Shown here: piece after piece, positions 1 to 13,700 of the stretch | Layout of the letters: each line of letters opens with the position of its first letter | Position numbering within the stretch: position 1 is the first letter of the stretch | Assembly (NCBI RefSeq): GCF_029227915.1 | Contig: NC_079885.1 | Coordinates: 17,373,001 to 17,433,000 of the forward strand | Reading direction: 5' to 3' | Origin: Hydractinia symbiolongicarpus | Taxonomy: Eukaryota; Cnidaria; Hydrozoa; Anthoathecata; Hydractiniidae | Length of the DNA stretch: 60,000 nucleotides | Program-made: the position numbers and the translations under genes | The notes under the pieces: generated by a model | The model's input: only the letters and a program-made list of their open reading frames with translations | Databases searched by the model: none | Told to the model about the DNA's origin: nothing

Positions 1-397
1 TAAAAAAGAAGGCTGTGCATGGTGAGCAAAATTACAAAACAGACAAATGTCAATTAAACGCAACAAATGTGGGCTGGGGGATTGTAGTTAAAGGCGTACG
101 ACATCAGTAATAAAAAGGTTTGTAAACAGTAACAAACTTGCTCAAAGTGAAACGTATGAATATTGTCCCAAATAAAGTAAACAGCTTTGTGCAACCAACT
201 TACATAAACAAGTTGCTATTCAAAAGTAATGAGTAGCTCTCCATTTCATCATAACTGGAAACAACTTTAGTTGAAAACACGTTTCTACTCCCGCACGAAA
301 CAATGATAACAAAATGAAAAATCCCCAGATCTAAAGTAACATGTTTCTTTGTGAAAACGCTGAAATGGCAGCAAATGTAACTGCTCGGATTACTTAC

Positions 398-1715
398 AAT
401 TTAACCATATATGGGGTTTGATCCGCAAAATTATGACCTCGAAAAAATATTCTTTTGACATTTTATAGAACGCAACTATTCTGACACTACACCCATACAG
501 CACTACATAGAATTAAAAACATATAGCTAACTTACCCATGCGACCTCCACGAAGCGCAGTAACAAAGTCATGGTGTAAGGGTAGTTTGATTTCTATATAA
601 AAAGGACGAGGCATTCGAAGTTGAAAATCACTGCTTCAGAAAATTAATGCCCTTGATAAGAAATACGAAATATCGCACAGTTAGGAGTGCTATACTACGT
701 ATATTTTCGAATTCTTCACCAATTGCGGAAAATATCTGCAAAGGTGGAAGAACGAGAAAAATATACCGCATATTGAACGAGGGATGTGAGAAACTAGTTT
801 ATCATTAGCATGAAAAATAATCTTTTGATGAAACCACTGTTGAAACAAGCGTAACATTCAATAGCGTTGTTCGAAAATTTAGAGGAAAAAAATTAGCGTT
901 CATCATTTTAATTTACTGTTTCTTGTGATAATTTAAAAGTATAAACTAATAATTGACAATTACCAAAGCATATTTTAGTTATTATTATGGAGGTTAAATT
1001 ATAGTTTGATGAGATGTTATGTGACAAAACAGTCTTGCTTCAATAAAATGTTTTGAGGGAATTTTTAACATCATTTAAGCTATTCAATGTGTTTATCTTT
1101 TAAAAAATAGTTGAAATAAACACAGCACTTTGTTTGGTATTTGGTAAAAAAATTAAAGTTGCCAGTTCCCACCATTATGAAATGTTTGTTATTTTTCACT
1201 GCTAATATACGAATTGCCCTCTAAAGGCAATCACGTTTGAGATATTTTCCATCCTAATGATAATTTAATGATAACTATTTAAGACACACACTTGTTTTCG
1301 ACATAAACAACCATGAAAATATCTCAGACAAATTTTTTTAGAAATACGCACCTGTTAAAGCCAAAGTTGCTTTGCAGGGTGGGCTGGTGTCTAACTCATT
1401 TAAAAATTGAACAGAATCAGTTTCTTTTAATACACGCACTTCTTCCAAACATGCGGTTCGCTTCTCAGCTAAAAAAAGAAGTAGGGATAGTATTGAAAAA
1501 AGAATATTTATTAGGAAATATTCCACTTTTGATTTGTATAGTATGCAAGTTTGTTTTTTGAAAAAAAGTCACTTACTAGCTAGCAATAGAAGTCTTTCGC
1601 CTTCAATAACCTCGGGTGACCCGCGTTTGTCTTCGTTACAACTTTCAGCAACATTCAAAGCTTGGGACGTTTGCAATACGATATTTTGTTGGTTGGCTGC
1701 TTCTTCAAGCAAGTT
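398..1715 (-). CDS. anln: anillin homology region, four exons (part of the anillin gene)
   Basis: These four exons (1577-1715, 1352-1468, 536-592, 398-451) encode the start of the anillin homology region, which binds RhoA. The first carries NQQNIVLQTSQALN and ends in ERLLLLA. A phase-1 junction completes a Thr codon and gives ATEKRT, equivalent to ATGKRT in vertebrate anillin. The next junction completes Glu before IKLPLHHDFV, equivalent to EIRLPLKADFV. The fourth exon has YFFEVIILR, equivalent to NYYYLIILK. Each 3' exon has a clean donor (GTAAGT, GTGCGT, GTAAGT, GTAAGT). The acceptor at 452-453 lacks a good pyrimidine tract, so the last exon is the least certain. No further homology-region exon was recognised with confidence in 1-397. 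Confidence 0.82.
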
Positions 1716-4700
1716 CTGTATAACACGGGTACAGCTTTTTAAAATCATATTTACGACAATATTTGAAACGCCCAACTTTTTTTTCACGTTATTTTAAGTT
1801 TATTAAATATTCTATACTTTAGTCGACAATTAAATCTTCTGCCTTTTTTAGTGTGTTGACAAATTCGTCATTATCAGACAAACGGAAATACAAAACATTC
1901 TCAAGTTTGCTTTTGTTTGTTTTCTATAATTGTTTTATTGTGTATTGTCAAATGTCATGCTATGTAAACAACACAGCTATGACAAAAATGAAAGCATAAG
2001 GAGGAGGGGACATACTTAAACGTTTATCGCTTAATAATATTAATAATATCGCTTAAATTTTATATTTGTTAAAAGGATGATAGACTGAAAGAAACTATTA
2101 ATAACGTTGTGACAGTCGGGTTACACTGGACCAAGCAATTGTCAAACACAAGTTGCGAAAGTGCAGAAAAGAAAATTACAAACTGGCGCATGTAGAAGCA
2201 AAACAAGTTTCGTCTTCTTCGAAATTCTCACACTCTATCGTGCAGCACAGAATTTTTTTACCTCCAATCATGAAACGAATGACGAAGCACTTTCGTGTTG
2301 TGGTAGAGAGGTGTCCAGTAACGTAGTTTTCTGTTTGTTTAATCTTATTCTTTTTTTTGTTCAGGAACAAAAGTTGATTCGAAAAAATTGTTCTCTGTTC
2401 CCATAAAATTTAGATTTTCTCTTGTGGGAACAAGACTTTATTTATGAAGTTTCGTTGTAGCCAATCACGTTTAAAATAATAAAAACAAACTAGAACAACG
2501 AAAGAATATATAAAACACACGCAAGGAAGAAAATAGAATCCTGGATATCCTTTTCCATCGCTTCATAAAACCCACTGCTAAAGTAGATATACAATCTCAT
2601 CATACAGCAATAAAAGGTTGAAAACATTTTTGTCATTGATAAAAATTTAAGATTTTGTAAAATGACACAATGACGTTATTGACGCCATGTCAAATTATTT
2701 CAAAAGTTTGATTTGATTTGCGTTTATTAAAAAATGTACAATTTTCCTATTAAATGGCACTGAAAAAACATCTTACGTAATTTTTAAATCGACCTTAACC
2801 CTATTTTTTGGTACCAAATATTGTGAGGTATATGGGGTGTAAAAAATTCAGGCGTAAAAATCCTTTAGTAAACTTTTGAATGGCTTAAGCTAAGTCGATG
2901 AAACTTGGCAAGAATAAAGGAATGGCATAAAATTGATTGGTAGGAATAAAAATTTGCTGATGTCATTATTTTTTTAAAAACACGTCTTTATAACGCTGAC
3001 CATTATGGTTCGATTGGATTGCTTTACACGTGATTTGGTTTGTTCAACGGTTCATATGTTATTATTTTTCACTTTTGAACAATGCTCAAGAAATCGATAT
3101 TCCTGGGACCACCATGGGAACTCCCCAAATGGGAATAATATTAAATATCTAAGACACTAACGTAGGTTAAGAGAATTATTTACAACCTAAGTTCGCAATC
3201 ATATGAATAAGATATCCGATCGAATTACACTCAAATCCCAGACTCTCAGACCTTAGTTAAAATTTACAAGGCAGGCAGGTATTTGGCGCCCGTGTAAAAC
3301 TTTTTTTCTTTTACCAAAAAATAGCGCACGCTTGTCAGCAACAAAAAGGCACATTTTCTTACCTGTATTTGATCCCTCTTGGAATACACAATATCTGGTT
3401 TATCGAAAGAAGAGCAGGCATCATATTTGGAACTACGCTGTTTATTGTAACCGGATTGAACTGTCGTAGCTGGACTTTGTCCTTCGGAGAAGCTTACAGA
3501 TCTACGCAATTTCTTTCGTGATGTAATTTCGACTGGTTTAGCAACATCTGGTTTATTGACAATGTAATCGTCGTCGATGATGTTCTAAATAAAGAATTAC
3601 TTATTAATACTCGAATTGTGTTTTTCAGATCCGTAAACCCTTTCTAGGATGCAGTTGGGGTAAAAAATTTGCATGATACCTGGCTGTGATAAAATAGACG
3701 ATGAAATGAGCGCAAAAATATTGGTTGGTTAAACATTAAAAACAACATTACTCTTAGCAAAAATTACAGAACCTTTTAACACATTCATTTAATACATGGT
3801 TCTTTACAAACAAGAAAATTTGTAAACCGGTTTACATATTCATGAAAATGTATTTTTTCACAATATGTTTATGACAGTTTTTCTCGAAACCAAATAGCCC
3901 TCAAGATTCGCAAAAATGGGATAAGCAAAAATTAGTCTCGTTAAAGTTTTGAAACTAACTTGACTAATATAAAAAGAGCGTAAACGACTGCTCTTTTAAC
4001 AATGTACAGACATGATTAATGAACAGATTATGTAAACCCTATTCAGGCTTATTGGGACTGTGAAATGCCAAGGGTGTGTGACAAAAAGCCGCCACCTCAC
4101 TCACAAGAGTCACGTGACGTTATAATTAAAAACTTTTGACCGTCATGAAGAAAGGGGAAGGGGGTAGGGGTCTTTAAAAATAATAATAATAAAGAAACCC
4201 TAACAAAATACTCACCGCACTTAATTTTAAATGTTGCTACTTCAGAATCCTGCGAACCCTTTTGTTAGGAGAAATATTAACTATATTCGCCTACATTTAT
4301 TGTGTCACAATATTTAGCAATAATTCTAACACAACATTATTTGCTGGCTGTGATGGAAATGTGAAAAGTTTACGTTAAGGCGGCTTTATATAATTTGATT
4401 GCAGTTGTAACAGAAAAGAGAAAGAGAAATTTACGATTTCGTTTTTGAAATTAAACAATATTATTTAGATAACAAGATAAAGAAGCAAAACTATCAGATT
4501 TAACAAAATCTCTTTTATCAGGAATCATTATAATTCTCGGCTTAACGTCTGTGGGTTGGGCGGGGTATATTAATAACCCTTTTCCAATCTAAACTAGACT
4601 GGGTTAGATCTAAACTCAAATTCCTCTGCATCAAAGCTGACTTATTATCTTCTGCCAAGTCTTTCTCGGTCTACCTCTGGGCTTTGTCCTAGGAACTATC

Positions 4701-7700
4701 AAGTTTCTACAATTTCTTAACTAATTATCCTACTCCATTCTTTCCAAGTGTCCCAACCAACTCAATCTACTTACCTGGATAACACCTTTAGTGTTACGGA
4801 TACCTAACCAGCTTCTTAGCTCACCCTAACTCTTTCTGTCTCACATCCACCTAAGTCTGAAATCATTCCTTTCTTAATGCCCCTGTACAACATAACACTT
4901 CTTACACAGGTCTCATAAAACCTACCTTTTACCTCAATTGACAAGACTCTGCTAGTCAACAAAGGAAGTAACTCTCTAAACTTTTTCCAAGCATAATATA
5001 CCCTGAACTTCTTCCAACACCCCCTCCACTACCCAACATATCACCTAAGTAACAGGAGTTCTCAACTATCTCTAACAAGCCACAGTTGTACATCATTAAA
5101 GCTGGAAATACTTCATTCTCTATAATCTCACGCTTGCAACACTTGCATACAAACTCTTAACCTTCTTCCAAAACCACTGCACTTCTTATGTACCCAATGC
5201 TTAAAGTCTGACAAAAAATTGAGTTACTTTCCAACTACAAGGTCACACTTGGCTTCAACCTACTAATCACGACTTTAGACTTTGTTACATTCACTGTTAA
5301 CCCTTTCTCTTCTATTCCCTTCTTCCACTTCTCAAACGTTTCAAAAATTCTTCCATTGACTCTGCTATGAGAACCAAATGACCTGCATACAGTAACTGCC
5401 GTAGACAACCTGCTCTGAACTCCATCGGTACATATTCTAAGACTAAGATCAACAACAAAGGACTAAGTACAGAACCCTGATGTACACTCACATGTACACT
5501 AAATTTGTCACTAAGTGAATCGTTAGTCCTAACACGACTTCTAGTATTCTAGCATTTTCAACAAGAAAAAGAAACTAAGCAATATTGTTTAACCAAATTG
5601 CACATATCAAGCTAGATTAGACTTTACATTTCAATAACTTTATGTAACACGAAAGGTTAGCAGGCAACGCTTTATTAAGAACAAGGAGAATTTTGTGTGT
5701 ATTATCTCTGTGTAGAGAACGCGAGAACTTAAAAGGTCGATTTTAACTCTTTTCTATTAAGAAAATATTTAAAAAAAACTCAGTAGAACTTACATAAGAA
5801 GAGAATATTACCGCACTAGCAACATCGTGCAATGAACGAAAAATCTTTTTTTTCTTCATTTCAGCAACGATCATCTGCATTGCGAAAAATCACAAAGCAT
5901 TTGTAAGAATTAATACAAAGTTGGATATACAAACTAAAAAATGATGAAGCAGCATTGTATAACTTTTTATGCATTTATTTGTTAAACCAAGTTAGCTGAA
6001 GAGAAAAACAGATTTAAGCTATCACAAGAAAAACATTCCATCAATACTAAAAGCTGTTTAGCTACTCTATAGGCTTTCCCACAATTAGAAAGCTATATTT
6101 TAAAAAACACTCTTCAGTTACACGATGTTTAGCAGTGAATACATAACAGATTTCATTATACCAAAAGTGTTATACTCTATTTAAATGCCTTTTTGTTTGA
6201 ATGAAACAAAAATCAAATAATCAAAGAAGAAATTGTAAACATTAGAAACAAAACAGCAAAAATTAAAACAATAAGTCAAAGGAATTGATAACTATGATTT
6301 AAAGTAAATAAATGCTTTGCGGAATGTTTACTTTTATGTTTATCCTACAATTATAGCAACTGATCTATGCTAAGATTAGCAGAGCAAAAACGACAAAAAC
6401 AAAGAACAATTCTTACATGCCAGCCTAAATATGTTCACAGGGTGACCATTAAAACACATTGAAGTTTAAGTTACACTGACAAATTTCTGAATTTATACAT
6501 CGAATAACCTGTAATTTCGAAGGATTAGTTGTAGTCCTAGTGACTATATAGGGTAACCCAGTTAGTTTGGGCTAGGGGATTTGAAGTAGAGGGGTCAGGT
6601 CTTTTATATTTATTATGGTGAAATGCAAAAAATGAAAGGCAATAATTTAGTCTGAAAATGCAGAACAAAATTCTGCTGAGGCAGCACGATTTTGAGGCAA
6701 TCATATTTTAGCTTGACAAATTGCGAAAAGACAACCATGCCAATCTTAAAACTAATTCATTTAAAGCGAGAGGAGATTTTAATGTAGACTTGAAAATTTA
6801 CTTTATATATCCTTCTTATCAAACATGATAAGATTTTCATTTTATTCTCATTATTACTCAATAAAGTAATTTAAAAAGTAGTAAATGTATTCAGTATATA
6901 CAGTGTATTTGTTACGTTCTATCCTGCAGAAAAATGTGGCAACTCTGAGAATGCTACGATGTTGGCTTACCCTTTCTTTGCGGTGACGACAGTGATGTTC
7001 AGGACATTTTTATTACACTCGATTCCACTTGTTTAAAATTGCGAATTTCACTAGATTAAAAATTGTCTACCATTTCTTAAAGTTAGTTAACTAAAGTATT
7101 GTTTAATTGGTAACCGGTGCAGTCGAGAGATGACGTTGTATTTAAGAAAGGTTTTAATTTGTCAATGCAAGGAAGAATATTTTTAGCTAAGTGAAAAAAA
7201 GATGCCAAGTAGAAGTGCTTATTTTACGTACGATAAAAAAAAGGTTTTAAATTGTCAATGCAAGGAAGAATATTTTTAGCCAAGTTAAAAAAAAGTCGCC
7301 AAGTAAAAGGGTTTTTTTTACTTACTATTAGTTTTGGTAATGTTTGTAAAGTTTCTTATTGCTAGTCAAGATGTAGAGAGATTATGCAGGAAAACTTTTT
7401 TGTTTTCCTTTGCATCAGAACAAACAAGTTTTTGTTAAAACGTGCAGCTTATTCGTTTATCGTAGAAATTCATGTGTTTTTAACTGGAAATTTGACACAT
7501 AAAAGTTGTGGTTTTTAATTTTTTTTCATAAAAATACATTTCATAGCGCAACGCATGTTCAATTTCCTTGCTTGGCATAATGAACTAACCTGTAGATGAA
7601 AAAAGAACCGATTATATACAAAAGGCTTGGGTTTTTTTGGTCTTTAAAAATAGTAATTAATGAGATTTTGAAGGGTGCAGAAAGCTTTAACAAACTTGTA

Positions 7701-10700
7701 CACTAGGATTCCTTAGATCCTAACAAGAGTAAAAAAACTACTTTGTTTTAGAGTCATTTTTTTTTAACTTTCATCTTTATTAACACCCGCAGTAGTTTTA
7801 CCATCCTGTTTAATTAGGGCCAAGTTACATGATTCTTTTTTGATAAAAAACACAAAGTTCCATGTTTCTCAAGTTTCTCATTTACAGGCTTTAGTGTTAC
7901 TTTCGAGTTGCTTGCAAACTATTTACTTGGCAAGACCAAACTTGGGTATTTGCTTGCTCAGGTGGGCTAATGCGACAACTAAAATCAAACTTTTAATCAA
8001 GTTTTGGTACTAGGCAAGAAGTTCTAGAACAAGATGTGTCTCGGAACAACTTTTGGCTTTTTTGTTTTGTTATTTACCCACATCATCCTGAGCTGTTGGG
8101 TACATGTCGTTTGATTTTTGAAAACAATTTTAAAACAGGTTTTTCTGTAAGTTTGATTTGAACCAACCGTGGTTTCTTGTTATAAAAACATGACTTCCAA
8201 GAGGCCAGTACTGAAGAAATCAAGGAAGTAAATTTCATAACTAAGATTAATGAGTGAGAAGCATTTACGGGTATCAAATGGAAGTCCAGCCATATAGATT
8301 TCGAGAAGGATTGTTAAAAACATCCAAGCCAACCAATTGCTGAAATCCCCTACATTAACAATTATATAAAAGCAAACATAATTTCTTAATAAATGCTTCT
8401 TTAAGAAATTTATTTGAAATCCTTGGAGTAGGATCAATCTGCTCAATGCATCGCACCATGGCAAAGAATTGCTGACGCAAATCAAAATTGCCTTAGCAGC
8501 TCTCAGCAAATAGCTTTTTTACTGAGTCGTTTTTTAGGGTTCAAAACAAGTCAAAGGCCTTACCAGCAGGAAAACTATGCCATAAAAAAAGTTTGATAAT
8601 GCACACTACACCTACCTTGCCTTCCTTAGATGCAATGTACTCCTGATAGGTAGGAGGAAAGTCTGTTTGAAAATGCGATATCCTTGGTGGCTTTTGGGGT
8701 CTTTCCTTTTTCGCCTCTATTTTGATGGCTTTCTCTTTAGATTGGTGCATGGCTTTCATGTCTTCTTTTCTGTTACGAATTTGTTTTGCAAATTGAGACG
8801 GCTCATCATCTTCATCTTCGTCAACTCGAACAGGCGTAACATCAATATCAAGAAGTGGTTGAACTACTGGCGTTGTCGCCCATTGGGCTTTCATTGTAGA
8901 GCTGCGAATAGGTGTTTTGGTTGGGGAGCCCAGCTTCTCCCTTTCTGCAACCTTTAAAATCTCAGAAATGTCAAATGCTTTAGACTCAGTTAACTCAGTG
9001 TCTTCAGTACAGTCTACAGGTTGAGGTGAATTTAGATCACCAGTATAGTTCTTACTTCTTTCTTCTTTTTTTGGAGTTTCGCTTCTTATTGCTTCCTTTC
9101 TAGGTGTAGCAGCTTTTTTCCTCATTTTCTTAGGGGTTGCAGCCTTTCTTTCTTCTTTTTTAGGTGTGTGAGTTACCACATTGTGCTTATCCTTACTTAA
9201 TAGCTCCGGTAAATCATCATGATTTTTAGAATATGACCGTACATGCTTTAACATACCGGTCTCTCCTTTTCCTGGGCAAGGAGATTTTAGGTCCTGCATC
9301 ATTGGGTCCATCTCTATATCCTCTTCTTCTAACGATTGTGACAACTTTTCAGGAATCTTATCCACCTTTTCAACACACATGGCAGTCACCGCTACATCAA
9401 GAACAACTGGGTTTCGAGGAAATTTTTGACGTAGACGATTCTCTGCTTCAATTTCTTTCTCTCTTGCCTCACGCTCTTCTTTCATTTTCTTTTCAAAAAT
9501 AGACATTTTGTCATTGACAGAGGCCGAATCTCTTTTTGCCTACAGAAAGTATAGAGACACAACTTCAGTTATTGGGAAAGAAATCATTACAAGAGATTTA
9601 AATAGGACAGGGCCAGTTGCAAACATTAGCTCTCTCCTCACCTGAGCTTCAGGTGTTACTAAAATAAGGTTTATATTAACCATAAAAGTAAGTCCATATC
9701 TAGACGTGTAATTTGGATTATATGAACATGCAAAGCAAAATATCTTTGAACAGTTAAAGGTCAAAATGTCTTTGCAAGAAAAGTTAAACTTATAAAAATT
9801 GCTAATATGTGAATTCTTTGAAGTGGCAGATAAAAGTTGTGTAACCCTGAGAAATGCAGTACCGTAAATGATCGATTAAGCATCCACTCCCGAATAAGCC
9901 CCCTCCCCCAAACCCATTTTGACAAATAAGCCCCCAATCCCGAATAAGCCCCCATGGGGGCTTATTCGGGAGGGGTTATTGTTATTATTTAGTAATTTCA
10001 ATATAGTTGATAGGGACTGAAAAAGTACTACTATAAACAATTGATTAAATGGTATTTAAATCGTACGTTGAGGTATTAATAACACTCGTGGTTATAATAT
10101 CCAATTCAAAGTTAGGGTGTTTTTTTTGTTTTTGTTTTTTCAACTTGTCGAACAATATATTTCCGAATATCTTGCTCCCTGTCAAAGCAACATACTTCTA
10201 TCGATTAGTGTTTGTTTTTATTATTATACTTTTAGAAAGATATGTTGTGTTTATTAAAATCGTTGTTTTTAGCACACTAGATTTTTGCATAATTTTATAA
10301 GCCCCCCTCCCATTTAACCCCCTGAAATAGATTGTTTACATAAAAACCGAACAATCAGACGATCATTGACACTGATTTTTCACTGCTGCTTTTCATTTTT
10401 TAGACAGTTCACTTCCCTATCCTCTATCTTTACAACACAACTCTCAGAACAAAAATATCTATAGAATTTTATGTTTTGAAAGTTAAGATAAAAAAAGTTG
10501 ATCCTAACTTTACCCTGTTTGGCAAAGACAACTCAACTACTGCTTTAGGAGCACAATCAAACACATTTTTTTGAAAAAAACCATAAAATAATAATAAAAA
10601 TTTTTTTAACTTGAAACAAACTACTCAAAATTATTGAAATTAAGGGAAAAGTTAAGTATCACTTCAGAATGATTAAAGAATGCATTGCAGTCCTTGCTGT

Positions 10701-13700
10701 AGGGTAAAGGTATTTTTTTATTACTTTTTTTTATGATTGTACATATTTCAGGCCATTTCTGGAAAAAAACTATGCCAGAGCTACAAAAAGCACCTGCTAA
10801 AAAAAATACGAGTGCTATAGTGTGCGAAAAATCTGTGATTCACACTTAACTATTTTTTGTTTACCACAATGTTATATGTTATTTGAGCTGTATAGAAATG
10901 AATTTTGTAAAACGTATCAACCACGAGTGCAAAGTTGTGTTGGCAGATTTGCTATATGTTTTTGGCATTAAATATATTTCTAGACATTTTGATTTCTCTT
11001 TCCCCTTTTAAAAAGATTTTTAAACTTTATTCCACGTAATTTCTTTGGTATTACATCACGAGAACATTCGTCTGGAAGCTGTATTATGGTACAGGACACA
11101 GGCGGGCGAGTGCGAATGCACTCACCTCAAGGGATGGCCTGATATTTCTGTGTGCTGAGCCTATATTTTCTCTATAATTTTGCATACCAACTCAAGAAAA
11201 CAGAAAACTACCTCCACTCCAATTAAACAACTAAAGTTGTCTTCACGTGATTAGTAAATATTTATAATTGTCTTTCTAAAAATTTAAGAATACTAGTAAA
11301 GCAATAAATTAAAAGTTCAGTTTTTTTAGAAGGGAGCTACTGTATCCTTAAATATCCTTCAGTTTTAAATTTGAACTACACTGCAAATGTTAACTCAGAC
11401 CCAGAATTTAAGGAACGTTTCTGACATGAAAATCCTTACATAACTTTGATGTTTTTAGAGAATGCCGCATTTAGAACCTGCTATTAAGGCTTTTTCTAGT
11501 GACAACTAGGTTACTACTATAATCATAATGAAATACCTCTTCTACACCACTTTTTCTATCCTTAATAATTCTTTTTGTCCTTTCTTCAATTTGTTTTTGC
11601 TTCTCTAATGTAACTGCATCTGTAGTTGTTCGAGGTTGTTCAAAAAACCTAGTCCTCACTGTATGTTGAGTTTCTTCTTCATTGTTGGACGAAGATGTGT
11701 TTCTCAGAGGAGGTCTTGAAGTAACTTCTTGATAAGATCTTGATTGAGATTTTGCTTCATTTTGGACAGCCTGTGAAAACAAAATATTTAAAAAAATGAA
11801 ATAACAACAGGAAGCTTTAGTCAGGCAAATAAATTAGTCTGGGTGAGCGATCCACGTGCGATCACAAAAGCTCGTGCAAATAAATTTGCGTGAGTGGTCG
11901 AAAAGTTTAAAATATGTTATTCCTTGTTTAAATGCCTATTTAAATACCTATTTTAGTGTTAGTCCCTTTCCTCGTTGTTTTATTGTGTTGCATAACGAAA
12001 AATGTGTGTTCTTTTTACCGCCATATTGAATATGTTTACTTATGATTTCAGTGTAATAAAAGTTGGCATGGCAAACTATAATTACCAAGGTGGATGGGAA
12101 AATAATGGGAATTTCCAGAAGACTAAAAGGAGGGATAATGCTAACATAACTTGAGTCATTTAAAACAATATTTTTGTTCATGTTCAAGGTCTACTCTGAA
12201 TCAGAAAATACAACAATGCTGCTGTAATCATCGTCACTGTTGCTGTCTTCGTTATCTGACGACGAAATCGTGGTTACGTCAAACAAGCTAGAGCAGGACT
12301 TCTTATGTGGTGGTTCCCATGTTATGCATTTCTCTTTGCAACGCTTTTCGAGATATTTTATTACAGCCATTTCTGTAATCTCCTCTCTTTCTTTTTCTGT
12401 GCAAATCTTGTTATTTAAATTGATGCACAAAAGATTCTCTATGGTGACGTGGCTCATACTTAACCTCCTATTGGATAAAAGAAGTGTGAGTAGGCTAAAT
12501 GCTCTCTCCACCGTAGAGTTTGACGCCGAAAGGCACAAAAATAACTCAGCCAACATGCACAAGTTTGGAAACTCTGTTTTAAGGCTAGCACTGTTTTCCA
12601 AACACTTAATAGCTCTTCCCCAGAATGGTTGGCTTTTACAAAGCTTCTTAAGAACGCCATTCATGAATTGCACCACACGAAATTCACCATAGTTTTGCCG
12701 TCAGCCTCTTTAGTTTTATAACCAATAATGTCCTCTTTACCCGATTTTTAAAATGTAGAAATCTCAACCATATTTCCAACATTTTTTTTTTAACTCATTT
12801 TTGCCGAAAAAAACGTGTCCTTCTTCTATTCAATAAAATAGGATAAAATAAAAGTGAATGTATAACACATGGTCTAAACAGTTTCACCTGTTCCTACTGG
12901 AGTAAAAAATTTGAAAGTGACAGCTAAAACAACTTTAACACCTTCATAAAAAATTGAAAGAAGTGTTACATTTTTAAAACATAAAAAATCTAATCTTTTG
13001 ATTGGTGCCGAAACATTTTTAACGATCGAAACCAAAAGTAGAAAAAAGAAGTATCGCATGGATAAAAAAATATGAATAATATTTTATCAAGTGAAGGTAT
13101 ATCAACTTAAAAATTATACGAACCTCTCTACTTAAAAACGTCTTTTTCGAACTTTTTATATATTATTAGTAATCTAACAAAATTAAAAAGAACGGAAAAG
13201 ATATAAAAGAGTATGGGGACGAAATTGGCTCAGCAAAATATTTAGTTTCGATTCACAGGTACTGTCGATCATATGAATGAAACTTTGACGTCATTAAAAG
13301 AAAAAGTTAATTTATTTGTAGCAAACAACGCACCTGTTTTTTACAACTAATGAGAAAGTTTTATGTGCCACATGCACGTGCTTGATCTGTAAAATAAAAC
13401 TAAAAATACTCCAGCCGCCGCTGATCAAAGATATCAACAAAAAGTACTCGCTACACGTTGCATTACATCTTTAAAAAATCTTTGATAAAGTAGTCTTACG
13501 CGAGCGATAAATCGCACGCGTAAATTTTTTGGCGCGTGTGTGGGCGTGTGCGCATGCAATCGCACGCGTCTCCTGACCGGGTCTGATGGTGGAGGGCATG
13601 CATGCATGATGAAATTACTGTGGAAAGTTTACCATTTCTTGAACATGATAGTTTAGTAGGCGATGGGGGGGATCCTTCTTCCATCATTGGGCAAAGTAAA

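Noticed and set aside
2176-2370. Minus-strand frame between anillin exons as the missing exon
   Set aside because: No resemblance to the expected anillin segment and no suitable acceptor and donor in phase 0.
8667-8957. Plus-strand open frames inside 8541-9506 (and 9233-9502)
   Set aside because: Antisense shadows of the large anillin exon, with no splice or homology support.
11829-13580. TIR pair around the hAT fragment (GTGCGATCAC at 11855 and GCGTGCGAT-like sequence at 13560)
   Set aside because: Similarity is limited to about 10 bases and the spacing does not match; not accepted as element ends.
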